A stretch of 64,000 bases of DNA from Skermanella aerolata KACC 11604 (GCF_000936425.1 NZ_AVFK01000017.1:62001-126000), one strand, 5' to 3'. Shown: positions 36,366 through 44,407, numbered from the stretch's first letter. Translations and numbers: made by a program. The notes: generated from the letters alone by a model not told the origin.

Positions 36366-36980
36366 GTGACGCTGCCCGATACGACGTCCACGGACCAGAT
36401 GACGCTTGAACGGACTTCGTCCGGTCGCGCGCCTTCCCCTGGGCTCGCCCCGGCAGACTTTGACTCCGATATCGACGATGCCTGGCTGTCCCGGCGCTAC
36501 TACGGCGGCGACTTGCCTGCCGAAGCCGAACGGCAGCTTCATCTGGCCGGCCGGCACTACTGCGACGATGCGCTGGCCGAAGCCCATCTGGCGAGAGCGG
36601 CCGAGATCGCGCCTGGACACCGGGCGGTCGATCTCGGCCACTACAAATACTTCCTCTACAAGGCGCGCCTGCCGCAGGCGCTGGTCTGCGCATACCGGAT
36701 GCTGGAGCATGCCTCCGCCGGCCTTGGGCTGAACCACACAGATTGGAGGCAGGTGACACGCGGTCACGCCGATTTCGACTCGCTCGATCCGGCTCCGCGC
36801 TTCTTCCTCTTCACCGTCAAGGCGCTGGGCTACCTGCATGTGCGCCTGGGCCGCCACGCCGAAGGCCGCGTCATCCTTGAAAAGGTGCTCGAACTCGACA
36901 CGGCGGACAGGATCGGCGTCCGGCCCCTGCTGGCGGTGCTCGACCGGCGGGAGCGGGACGGGGAGGATGACGAATCATGA
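36366..36980 (+). CDS. nif-linked TPR-like helical protein
   Basis: A helical protein of about 204 residues with TPR-like repeats. The segment FLFTVKALGYLHVRLGR, followed by LELDTADRIG, aligns clearly with the protein encoded at 57166-57672, so the two are paralogues in one nif region. The GTG at 36366 has GGGAG nine bases upstream; an ATG at 36399 or a longer start at 36279 are alternatives. Its stop overlaps the LRV gene start by 4 nt. A protein-protein docking role in nitrogenase assembly is inferred. Confidence 0.75.
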   Translation: MTLPDTTSTDQMTLERTSSGRAPSPGLAPADFDSDIDDAWLSRRYYGGDLPAEAERQLHLAGRHYCDDALAEAHLARAAEIAPGHRAVDLGHYKYFLYKARLPQALVCAYRMLEHASAGLGLNHTDWRQVTRGHADFDSLDPAPRFFLFTVKALGYLHVRLGRHAEGRVILEKVLELDTADRIGVRPLLAVLDRRERDGEDDES

Positions 36981-37747
36981 CGAATGCTGACATGGACGAG
37001 GCCCTGGACTGGCTCGGCCGGTTGGTCGACTGCAAGGCCTGCCGCTATGCCGACCGACTGGCCGACGGCAAATGCCAGCCCCTGAAGGCCTGCGTCCACG
37101 ACCGCTATGCCAAGCGCATCCAGCGTTTCTTTCAGTGGAACGAGGATCTGGCGGTCGAAAACCTCGAACACCCCTATTTCGAAGTCCGCGCCATCGCGGT
37201 CCGTCACGCTCCGCTTTTCCACCTGCCGCGCCTGATGGACGACATCGACGAAACGGTCCGCAGCAGCGTCGCCCGCCGTCTGCCCCGACGGCTCCTGCTC
37301 AAGATGCGGAGCGACCATGACCGGGAAGTCCGGATCTCGGTCGCCTCCCGCCTGGAAGACGGCGACCTCGCTCCCATGATGCGGGATACCGATTACTCGG
37401 TCCGGCTGCGGGTCGCCCGCCGCGTGCCGGAAGGCATGCTGCCCGCCATGATGCGCGACGAGGACCCGGAGGTTCGGCTGGAGGTGGCGCGCCGGATCGG
37501 GCTCGACTGGCTCGCCAGCATGGCGTGGGACGACAGCCAGCGGGTCCGGCTCCATGTCGCGCAGCGGCTGTGCCCGGAAAAGCTGATCGCCATGGTCAAC
37601 GACGGCGACTGGTGCGTCCGCTACGTCGTCGCCAGCCGGATCGCCTTGGAATACCTCGACCCCCTGACCGAGGACCCGGTGGACGAAGTGCGCGAGATCG
37701 CACTCGGCCGCCGCGCCGGGCTGCTCGTCCAGGACGACATGACGTGA
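36977..37747 (+). CDS. 4Fe-4S leucine-rich repeat variant (LRV) protein
   Basis: A 256-residue protein. The N-terminus has a Cys cluster (CKACRYADRLADGKCQPLKAC) that fits a 4Fe-4S site. The rest consists of about eight tandem 24-residue LRV repeats with consensus DxxxxVRxxVAxRL (for example DYSVRLRVARRVP and DPEVRLEVARRIG). It matches the Azotobacter vinelandii LRV protein found beside nif genes, for which no function is proven. It is coupled to the TPR gene upstream and likely has a scaffolding or Fe-S role. Confidence 0.88.
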   Translation: MTNADMDEALDWLGRLVDCKACRYADRLADGKCQPLKACVHDRYAKRIQRFFQWNEDLAVENLEHPYFEVRAIAVRHAPLFHLPRLMDDIDETVRSSVARRLPRRLLLKMRSDHDREVRISVASRLEDGDLAPMMRDTDYSVRLRVARRVPEGMLPAMMRDEDPEVRLEVARRIGLDWLASMAWDDSQRVRLHVAQRLCPEKLIAMVNDGDWCVRYVVASRIALEYLDPLTEDPVDEVREIALGRRAGLLVQDDMT

Positions 37748-37804
37748 ACGCGACCTCTTCACCCATCCCCGGTTCCCCCTCATCCGTTTGCGGAGACGCG
37801 CGCC

Positions 37805-38131
37805 ATGGCCAACCGTAATCCCCATGATTCGAACGAGCTGCTGGAACCGCCGGTCTACGAGGTCGGGCAGAAGGTCCGCAGCATCCAGAACGTCCGCAAC
37901 GACGGGACATATCCGGGACCAGCGGTCGGCGAGGTGCTGATCCCGGAAGGCGCCGTCGGCTACGTCATCAGCATCGGCTCCTACCTTCAGATGTATCACA
38001 TCTACAGCGTCGATTTCTTCGAGCAGCGCCGGGTGATCGGCATGCGCGCGAAGGAGCTGGAGATGGTCGATGCCTATGCCAACGCACCCCAGAACTCATC
38101 CCCCACCCAGCCCCGCGGAGCGCAGTCATGA
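37805..38131 (+). CDS. nifZ: NifZ, nitrogenase P-cluster maturation factor
   Basis: A 108-residue NifZ-domain protein. The domain runs from about residue 18 (VYEVGQKVRSIQNVRNDGTY) to about residue 85 (FEQRRVIGMRAKELE). NifZ is needed in Azotobacter for formation of the second P-cluster of the NifDK protein. It overlaps the next NifZ-like gene by 4 nt. Confidence 0.93.
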   Translation: MANRNPHDSNELLEPPVYEVGQKVRSIQNVRNDGTYPGPAVGEVLIPEGAVGYVISIGSYLQMYHIYSVDFFEQRRVIGMRAKELEMVDAYANAPQNSSPTQPRGAQS

Positions 38132-38517
38132 CCGATCAGAAGACCGCAGACATCGTCGTTCCGGACGTTTCAGTTCCGGGTGTTCCCGCTCCGGATGAGG
38201 CTTCGGAAATCGTCGTCGCGGGGTCGGCCGCGCCCGGCGGTTTCATCCCCCCGCGTGAGCCGAAATACGAGTGGGGCATCGCGGTCAGGTCCGTGACCGA
38301 CCTGCTGAACGACGGCAGCCATCCGGAAAGCCCGGAAGGCAGCCTGCTGATCCTCAAGGACGCGATCGGCGAGATCGTCCGCGTCGGCTACGCCCCGGAA
38401 GCCAACAACCTGCCGGTCTATCTGGTCGAGTTTCCCGGCGGCAAGCTGGTCGGCTGCCTGGAGGAGGAGATCGCCCCGGTCCTGGGTGTCCGCAGCGCCG
38501 CTCCCGGCCGCATGTAG
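38128..38517 (+). CDS. second NifZ-domain protein
   Basis: A 129-residue protein whose C-terminal part (PKYEWGIAVRSVTDLLNDG, then a segment containing EIVRVGYAPEANN) has the NifZ fold pattern. The first 45 residues are a Pro/Val-rich linker-like extension. It is coupled to nifZ by an ATGA overlap. It may be a diverged duplicate with its own partner protein. Confidence 0.82.
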   Translation: MTDQKTADIVVPDVSVPGVPAPDEASEIVVAGSAAPGGFIPPREPKYEWGIAVRSVTDLLNDGSHPESPEGSLLILKDAIGEIVRVGYAPEANNLPVYLVEFPGGKLVGCLEEEIAPVLGVRSAAPGRM

Positions 38518-38561
38518 GCGGAAGCTTCCGGCGGTTCGGGGCCGGTGACGAGTGCCTGTAT

Positions 38562-38606
38562 GCGTAATGACCGTGTGCGTAGTGACCTTGTTCGTAGTGA
38601 CCGTCT
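38562..38606 (+). repeat. three tandem 15-bp repeats before the nifS-like gene
   Basis: Three imperfect copies of a 15-bp unit with consensus (g/t)cgtagtgaccgtgt fill the spacer between the second NifZ gene and the desulfurase gene. The GTGAC core recurs in the spacer before nifT. Role unknown; it may be replication slippage or RNA structure. Confidence 0.6.
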
Positions 38607-38621
38607 GATGCGAGGTGCGCC

Positions 38622-39767
38622 ATGATTTATCTGGACAACAACGCGACGACCCGGCCGGCTCCGGAGGTCGTGGCAGCCATGATCCCCTATCTGGCCGATC
38701 TCTACGCCAATCCGTCCAGCGCCCACGGCGCCGGGATGGCGGTCAAGCAGGCGCTCGGCCAGGCGCGCGGCAGCGTGGCCGGCTTGATCGGCGCCAAGCC
38801 TGCCGAGATCACCTTCACCGCCAGCGCCACTGAGGCAAACCACCTTGCCATCCTCGGCACGCTCCGGTCCCGGCCGGACCGGCGCCATGTCGTGACGACA
38901 GCCGTCGAACATCCGTCCACGCTGGCGCTTTTCCGGGAACTCGCATCCCAGGGCTATCACGTCACCGTCCTGCCGGTCGATGCCGACGGCCGGATCCGGC
39001 GCCGCGAACTGGCCTCGGTCGTTTCCAGCGACACGGCGCTGGTTTCCGTCATGTGGGCCAACAACGAGACCGGGGTGCTGATGCCGGTCCGGGAGGCGGC
39101 GGAAGTCGCCCGGTCGCGCGGCGCCGCCTTCCATACCGACGCCGTGCAGGCGGTTGGCCGGCTGGAAATCGACCTGCGCGACCTTCCCATCGACCTGCTG
39201 ACCTTCTCCGGCCACAAGCTTCACGGCCCCAAGGGGATCGGCGTACTGTTCGCCCGCAAGGGCTTCGAGCTGACGCCGATGATCCTCGGCCATCAGGAGC
39301 GCCGGATGCGCGGCGGTACCGAAAACGTGCCCGCCATCGTCGGGCTCGGTGCCGCCGCCGTTCTGGCGCGGGATGGGCTGGCCTCCGGCTCCGGCGCCGC
39401 CGTCGCGGCCCTGCGTGACCGGCTGGAGGCCGGCGTCCTGGCCCGGCTGCCGGGCGCCCGCATCAACGGCGGCGGTGCCGCGCGCATCCCGAATACGTCC
39501 AACATCGGCTTCATCGACCGCGCCGGCTTTCCCATGGAAGGCGAGGCGCTGCTGATGAAGCTGGATCAGGCGGGCATCCAGGTCAGCATGGGGGCCGCCT
39601 GCGCCGCCGGCGGCATGGACCCCAGCCATGTGCTTCTCGCCCTTGGGCTGAGCGAGGCGCAAGCGGCGGCAAGCCTGCGCTTCTCGCTGAGCCGCTACAG
39701 CGATGTCCGCGATATCGATGCCGTTCTCGATGCCCTGCCGGGCATCGCGGCACGTCTGGCGGCATGA
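38622..39767 (+). CDS. NifS-like cysteine desulfurase, second copy
   Basis: A PLP-dependent enzyme of 381 residues related to NifS at 59320. The PLP lysine is in TFSGHKLHGPKG and the catalytic Cys in SMGAACAAGGMDPSHV. The usual SSGSACTSG active-site loop is changed to SMGAACAAG, though the Cys remains. It starts YLDNNATTRPAP like NifS. It should release sulfur from cysteine for Fe-S assembly, perhaps for the nifB-operon products. Confidence 0.9.
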   Translation: MIYLDNNATTRPAPEVVAAMIPYLADLYANPSSAHGAGMAVKQALGQARGSVAGLIGAKPAEITFTASATEANHLAILGTLRSRPDRRHVVTTAVEHPSTLALFRELASQGYHVTVLPVDADGRIRRRELASVVSSDTALVSVMWANNETGVLMPVREAAEVARSRGAAFHTDAVQAVGRLEIDLRDLPIDLLTFSGHKLHGPKGIGVLFARKGFELTPMILGHQERRMRGGTENVPAIVGLGAAAVLARDGLASGSGAAVAALRDRLEAGVLARLPGARINGGGAARIPNTSNIGFIDRAGFPMEGEALLMKLDQAGIQVSMGAACAAGGMDPSHVLLALGLSEAQAAASLRFSLSRYSDVRDIDAVLDALPGIAARLAA

Positions 39768-39835
39768 CAATGCCGCCGGATAGTGACGCGGCACCGTGAC
39801 GTTTAGTGACCTTTGATGACCTCTGGAGAGTTTCG

Positions 39836-40042
39836 ATGAAAGTTATGCTTCGCAAGACCGACGGTAAGTACATGATCTACGTCGCCAAGAAGGACCTGGA
39901 GACGACGGTCGTGTCTTCCGAAAAGCCGGCATGCTGGGGTGGCAAGATCACCCTGGAAAACGGCTGGGTCCTTGAGATGCCGGACCTGCCGGAAGACACC
40001 CGGCTGCCGCTGACCGTCGAAGCCCGCAAGCTGGAGGGCTGA
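39836..40042 (+). CDS. nifT: NifT/FixU protein
   Basis: A 68-residue protein beginning MKVMLRKTDG, as in NifT, with the typical CWGGKITLENGW and MPDLPEDTRLPLTVEA segments. CTGGAGAG precedes the ATG at 39836; a longer in-frame start at 39806 adds residues foreign to the family. Function is unknown; it is not essential in Klebsiella. It sits 3 nt before the next gene. Confidence 0.93.
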   Translation: MKVMLRKTDGKYMIYVAKKDLETTVVSSEKPACWGGKITLENGWVLEMPDLPEDTRLPLTVEARKLEG

Positions 40043-40045
40043 GGC

Positions 40046-40327
40046 ATGGCCCTTTCCATCACCGGCATCGACAGCATCACCGCCGAGGCGACCGAGCTTT
40101 ATGCGGCGGGGACCAAGCGGGATGCCGTCGTCAAGGCGCTCAAGCAGAAGTACCAGGGGTTGACCATCACCGGCTGCTCCGAGAACGACCTGACCGACGA
40201 GCCTTACCGCGAAGAGCCGGCCTATCTGCTCTATCTGGTCGACAGCAAGGACCATTGCTGGAAGATGACCCGCGAGCCGGCGAACGCCACCGGCATCGTG
40301 ATCGCCGAGCGCGAGGAAGCGGCATGA
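40046..40327 (+). CDS. small conserved-looking nif-operon protein
   Basis: A 93-residue soluble protein (SITGIDSITAEATELYAAG at the N-terminus, KDHCWKMTREPANA near the end) without recognisable catalytic motifs. It is 3 nt after nifT and overlaps the DegT-like gene by 4 nt, so it is part of the same transcript. The strong coupling suggests a shared function. I do not recognise a named family with certainty. Confidence 0.75.
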   Translation: MALSITGIDSITAEATELYAAGTKRDAVVKALKQKYQGLTITGCSENDLTDEPYREEPAYLLYLVDSKDHCWKMTREPANATGIVIAEREEAA

Positions 40328-41532
40328 CCCATGCCGCCCCCGACGAGGTCGAGGATGCTGCCGGCGGCGATGCCGAAGGCGAGTTCGAGCAAGAGGACAT
40401 CGCGCTGACCCAGCCTGACATCGGCAATGCCGAAGTCCGGGTGATCGAGCGTATCCTGAATACCGCCAGTCTCAACGACGGGCGGCTGACGGAGGCGTTC
40501 GAGGAAGCGTTCGCGGCCTATGTCGGGCGGCGGCATGCCATCGCCGTCACCAGCGGTACCCTGGCGATGGTGCTGGCGCTCCGGGCCTACGGTTTCGGAC
40601 CCGGCACCGACATCCTGTGCTCGCCCTATGGCTGGCACCAGACCGTCCATGCCGTGGCGCTGGTCGGAGCCAATCCGGTCTTTTCCGACATCGACTACTG
40701 GTCGCATACGCTCAATCCGGTGAAGGCGGCGGAACGCATCACATCGGCGACGAAGGCCATCATCGCCGGCAACACCAACGGTCATCCGGCCCCCTGGGAC
40801 GAGCTGCGGGCACTGGCTGACGAGCGCGGCCTTGTCCTGATCGAGGATTCGACCGAGGCCATCGGCTCGACTTACCACGGCCGCATCGTCGGCAGCTTCG
40901 GCGACTGCGCGATCTTCGACTTTTCCGAACCGGGTCCGCTTCTGTGCGGCGAAGGCGGCATGATCGTCACCGACGACGACGATCTGGCATCACGCCTGCG
41001 ATACCTGCGCAAACGCGAGCCGGAACATCTGAAATCGGTCGTCATCAGCCACAATGTCCCGTGGCAGTGCAAGCTGAGCAACCTCAACGCCGCCCTCGGG
41101 CTGGTTCAGCTCAAGCGGATCGACGAGATCCTGGAAAAGCGCCGGGCAGTGGTCGGCTACTACGAAGCCGCCATGCAGAGCTTCGAGGGCATCAAGCCGC
41201 CCTACCACGCGCCGGGCGTCACCGTCGTCCAGTCCCATACCTACGCGGTCCATCTCGGCACCCGCTTCTCGGTCAGCCTGCGCAATGCAGTGATCGAGGA
41301 CATGCTGACGCAGGGCGTCGATACCGCGTCGTTCGGCGTGCCCCTGCACATCCAGCAATTCTATGCCGAGCGCGGCGGCCGGCGCGGCGACTGCCCGGTC
41401 GCGGAGAAGACGGCCGACCGCGTCATCGTCGTGCCGTTCCACCACGCGATCGACCGGGACGAGGTCGAGTTCATCGTCCAGCGGCTCAAGGACGCCACGA
41501 TCAATTCGGGCGCCGGCGCTGCGATTTATTGA
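40324..41532 (+). CDS. DegT/DnrJ/EryC1-fold protein lacking the PLP lysine
   Basis: A 402-residue protein with the DegT/StrS aminotransferase fold: TSGTLAMVLALRAYG, VLIEDSTEAIGSTYHG with the cofactor Asp, and CGEGGMIVTDDD. At the place of the Schiff-base Lys (usually 'SFxxxKxxxxGEGG') the sequence is FDFSEPGPLLCGEGG, which puts Gly204 (codon 40933-40935) there. It therefore cannot act as a normal aminotransferase. It may bind PLP non-covalently, bind another ligand, or be structural. The ATG overlaps the stop of the previous gene, and the SIR2-like gene follows after 21 nt. Confidence 0.85.
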   Translation: MTHAAPDEVEDAAGGDAEGEFEQEDIALTQPDIGNAEVRVIERILNTASLNDGRLTEAFEEAFAAYVGRRHAIAVTSGTLAMVLALRAYGFGPGTDILCSPYGWHQTVHAVALVGANPVFSDIDYWSHTLNPVKAAERITSATKAIIAGNTNGHPAPWDELRALADERGLVLIEDSTEAIGSTYHGRIVGSFGDCAIFDFSEPGPLLCGEGGMIVTDDDDLASRLRYLRKREPEHLKSVVISHNVPWQCKLSNLNAALGLVQLKRIDEILEKRRAVVGYYEAAMQSFEGIKPPYHAPGVTVVQSHTYAVHLGTRFSVSLRNAVIEDMLTQGVDTASFGVPLHIQQFYAERGGRRGDCPVAEKTADRVIVVPFHHAIDRDEVEFIVQRLKDATINSGAGAAIY

Positions 41533-41553
41533 ATTTTTGAAGGGATCAAGACC

Positions 41554-42390
41554 ATGACCAACCCCCAAACCGTGCTGGCCGAAATCGCGGGCGGCCTGAA
41601 GGCCCGGCAGGTGATCCCCTTCCTGGGCGCCGGCGTGCTCGACCTGATCGAAGGCGCCAGCCCGATCCCGCGTTCGCCGGAAGAGTTGGTCGCGACTATC
41701 ACCGCCAAGGCGGCGGTCCCCGGCCGCATCCGGCGTCAGCTCACCGCGTCCGCCCAGTATATCGAGAGCCACAAGCACCGTCGGACGCTGGAAACTATCC
41801 TGACAGGTCTGTTCAAGGCTGGCGCCGAGCCGACTGTCCTGCACAAGTACCTGGCCGGCATCCCCGAACTGCCGCTGATCGTCGATACCTGGTACGACGA
41901 CACGACCGCCCGCGCGCTGGCGGAATCCGGCCGCTCCTGGGGCCAGATCCAGGGCATGAGCCATCCGCAGTCGCTGGGGGAATGGGTCCGCTACTTCGGC
42001 TCCGACAACGAACCGTCCGATGCGGTCGCCGCTGAAAGCTGGAACACCGTGCTCTACAAGCCGATGGGCGCCGTCACGCCGGCGGGCAACTATCTGGTTT
42101 CCGACAGCGACTACGTCGAGGTCCTGACCGAGATCGACATCCAGTCGCCGATCCCGGCGGTCGTCCAGAACCTGCGGGCCGGCCGCAACTTCCTGTTCCT
42201 CGGCTGCCGCTTCGACGGCGAGATCGGCCGCACCTTCGCCCGCCAGATCATCAAGCGCTCATCCGACCGGCACTGGGCGGTGCTTCCCGGCGAGCTGACG
42301 AAGAACGAGCAGAAGTTCCTCGACACCTACAACATCACCCCGATCGACATCACCCTGGCGGAAGCCGTGGCGGCGCTGGCCGCGGCGTGA
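41554..42390 (+). CDS. SIR2-fold protein with altered active site
   Basis: A 278-residue protein with the SIR2_2-like layout: a glycine loop (FLGAGVLDLI, G25-A26-G27), a central YD motif and a later FLFLGCRFDGEIGRTFARQI segment. In the usual TTNYD motif the Asn is Trp113 (DTWYDD), and in the KLHG motif the catalytic His is Met171 (YKPMGAV). NAD hydrolysis or deacylation is thus doubtful, but the nucleotide-binding fold may be kept. It is the last gene of the nifB operon, beside the lysine-less DegT-like gene. Confidence 0.8.
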   Translation: MTNPQTVLAEIAGGLKARQVIPFLGAGVLDLIEGASPIPRSPEELVATITAKAAVPGRIRRQLTASAQYIESHKHRRTLETILTGLFKAGAEPTVLHKYLAGIPELPLIVDTWYDDTTARALAESGRSWGQIQGMSHPQSLGEWVRYFGSDNEPSDAVAAESWNTVLYKPMGAVTPAGNYLVSDSDYVEVLTEIDIQSPIPAVVQNLRAGRNFLFLGCRFDGEIGRTFARQIIKRSSDRHWAVLPGELTKNEQKFLDTYNITPIDITLAEAVAALAAA

Positions 42391-42406
42391 ACCGCACCCG
42401 GCGCGC

Positions 42407-44305
42407 TCAGGCGCGCCGGGACAGCTCCTCGACGGTTCGTTCGACCGCGGCGGTCAGTTCGGCGATCAGCGCCGGGTCGATCGTCCCACCGTCTTCGCTC
42501 TTCGCGGCTTCCTCGACCACGGCTGCCAATGCGGAAATCCTGGCGGCTCCCAGGTTGCCCGCAAGTCCTCGAAGAGTGTGGGCGGCACCGGCCAGTACGG
42601 CCCTGTCGGGTCCGGCGCAGGCCTCCCTGAGGCGGACGAATTCCGCCTGTACGTCCCGGCAGAAGGCGACGAGCAGCTCGGACAGCATCTCCTCGCCGAC
42701 CACTTCCCGTATCTCCCCAATCTGGCTCTCGTCGATCAGCCCGCTGTCGGACGGCGAGGCAGGGAAGGGGACGGCAGTGGAGTGCGGCGCCGGCGCCGCA
42801 TGGACCCGCGTCCGGCTGACCATCGCCCGGAGCTTGGCCTGATCCAGCGGCTTCGTCAGGTATCCGTCCAGGCCGGCCGCCATATGCTGGTCCATCTGCT
42901 CGGACATGGCGTCGGCGCTGAGCCCGATGATCGGGATCAACGAGGCGGGACCGCCAAGCGCCCGGATCGCGCGGGTCGCTTCCGGTCCGTCGATCTCGGG
43001 CATGTGCATGTCCATCAGCACCAGGTCGTAGCCCATCGGGTTGTCCTCGGACCTCAAGCCCGTCTCGGCCACCTCCAGCAGGGCAAGGCGTCCGTCCGGA
43101 ACCGAGACGATCTCGTGGCCATCCTGCTCCAGGATGCGCTCCACCAGCATGCGGTTGATCGCATTGTCTTCGGCGAGCAGGACACGCCGGGTTTCCCGCA
43201 CCGCCGGTTCATCCGCCTCCGCCTCTTCGGCATAGGCGGGCGGCTGGCAAATGCTGGCGGGGATGCGGACCAGGAACACGGAGCCTTCGCCCGGCATGCT
43301 GGTGACCCGCACCGTTCCGCCCATGGCCTCGACCAGCCGCTTGCTTATCGCGAGCCCAAGCCCGGTGCCGCCGAAGCGCCGCGTCGTCGTCTCGTCGGCC
43401 TGGACGAAGGGCTGGAAGATCCGGCGCAGCTGTTCCGACGTCATGCCGATGCCGGAATCCATGACCGCGAACTCGATCGTGCCGTCCGGCCCCGGCGATA
43501 CCCGGACGTCGATCCGGCCGTCCTCGGTGAACTTGCAGGCGTTGCCGATCAGGTTGGACAGCACCTGCCGGATCCGCGTTACGTCGCCTTCGATCCATTC
43601 CGGCACGTCGGGATCGCTGCTGACGAACAGCGAGGTTTCCCGGTCGCGCGCTGTCTTGGCGAACAGCATGACGATGTCGCGCGCCAGCGAGGCCGGGTTG
43701 TAGGGAGTGCGTTCCAGTGTCAGGAAGCCGGCGTCGATCTTGCTGAAGTCCAGGATGTCGTTGAGCACCCGCAGCAGGTCCTGGCCCGACCGCCGGATGA
43801 TCTCGACATAGGCGATCTGCTGCTGGTCCAGCGTATAGCTCTTCAGCAGGTCGGCGAAGCCCAGGATGGCGTTCATCGGCGTCCGCAGCTCGTGGCTCAT
43901 CGTCGCGAGGAAGCGCGACTTGGCCTCTCCGGCAGCCAGCGTCTCGGTGCGCTGCCGCTCCGCCTCCCGGCATGTTTCGGCCACTGCCTGCCGGGCCTCG
44001 TGAAGGTCGGTTACGTCGCTGACGGTGGCGACGACCAGCGCACCGGACGGAGCGGCGTTCAGCCGCAGCCAGCGCTCACCATCGGCGGCCTTATGAAGCG
44101 CTTCCGACGTACAGGCCACGCCTGTCCGGGCCACGCGCCGGCAATGGTCGCGCAGGATCGACCAAATCTCCGGCGGCAGTCCGTCCGCTGCCCGGTTCGA
44201 TCGCACCGGATGAGGGGCGGTCGGCTCGAAAATGGCGATGGCGTCGGGGGACGTGTCGAAAACAGCATCCAGCAAGGTATCAGGACCGGTATTCAACTCG
44301 GTCAT
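42407..44305 (-). CDS. hybrid sensor histidine kinase with receiver and Hpt domains
   Basis: A soluble multidomain kinase of about 632 residues. A PAS-like N-terminus (to about 110) is followed by HisKA (FLATMSHELRTPMNAI), HATPase (NLIGNACKF, DSGIGM, GTGLGLAIS), a receiver domain (VLLAEDNAINRMLVE, DMHMPEIDGPEA) and a C-terminal Hpt domain (GAAHTLRGLAGNLGA). This is a complete phosphorelay unit without membrane segments. The ATG at 44305 is preferred over one at 44374. It converges on the SIR2-like gene. A link to nitrogen fixation is not shown. Confidence 0.88.
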   Translation of the reverse strand: MTELNTGPDTLLDAVFDTSPDAIAIFEPTAPHPVRSNRAADGLPPEIWSILRDHCRRVARTGVACTSEALHKAADGERWLRLNAAPSGALVVATVSDVTDLHEARQAVAETCREAERQRTETLAAGEAKSRFLATMSHELRTPMNAILGFADLLKSYTLDQQQIAYVEIIRRSGQDLLRVLNDILDFSKIDAGFLTLERTPYNPASLARDIVMLFAKTARDRETSLFVSSDPDVPEWIEGDVTRIRQVLSNLIGNACKFTEDGRIDVRVSPGPDGTIEFAVMDSGIGMTSEQLRRIFQPFVQADETTTRRFGGTGLGLAISKRLVEAMGGTVRVTSMPGEGSVFLVRIPASICQPPAYAEEAEADEPAVRETRRVLLAEDNAINRMLVERILEQDGHEIVSVPDGRLALLEVAETGLRSEDNPMGYDLVLMDMHMPEIDGPEATRAIRALGGPASLIPIIGLSADAMSEQMDQHMAAGLDGYLTKPLDQAKLRAMVSRTRVHAAPAPHSTAVPFPASPSDSGLIDESQIGEIREVVGEEMLSELLVAFCRDVQAEFVRLREACAGPDRAVLAGAAHTLRGLAGNLGAARISALAAVVEEAAKSEDGGTIDPALIAELTAAVERTVEELSRRA

Positions 44306-44407
44306 GCCGGTCCGATCCTCACATCTGGCGCCCGGTGCGGATGCTGGGGCGCGAACAGCGTCGGTGTCATACAACCATCGCCAGGGGGCATCATAGGAGC
44401 TTCAGCA

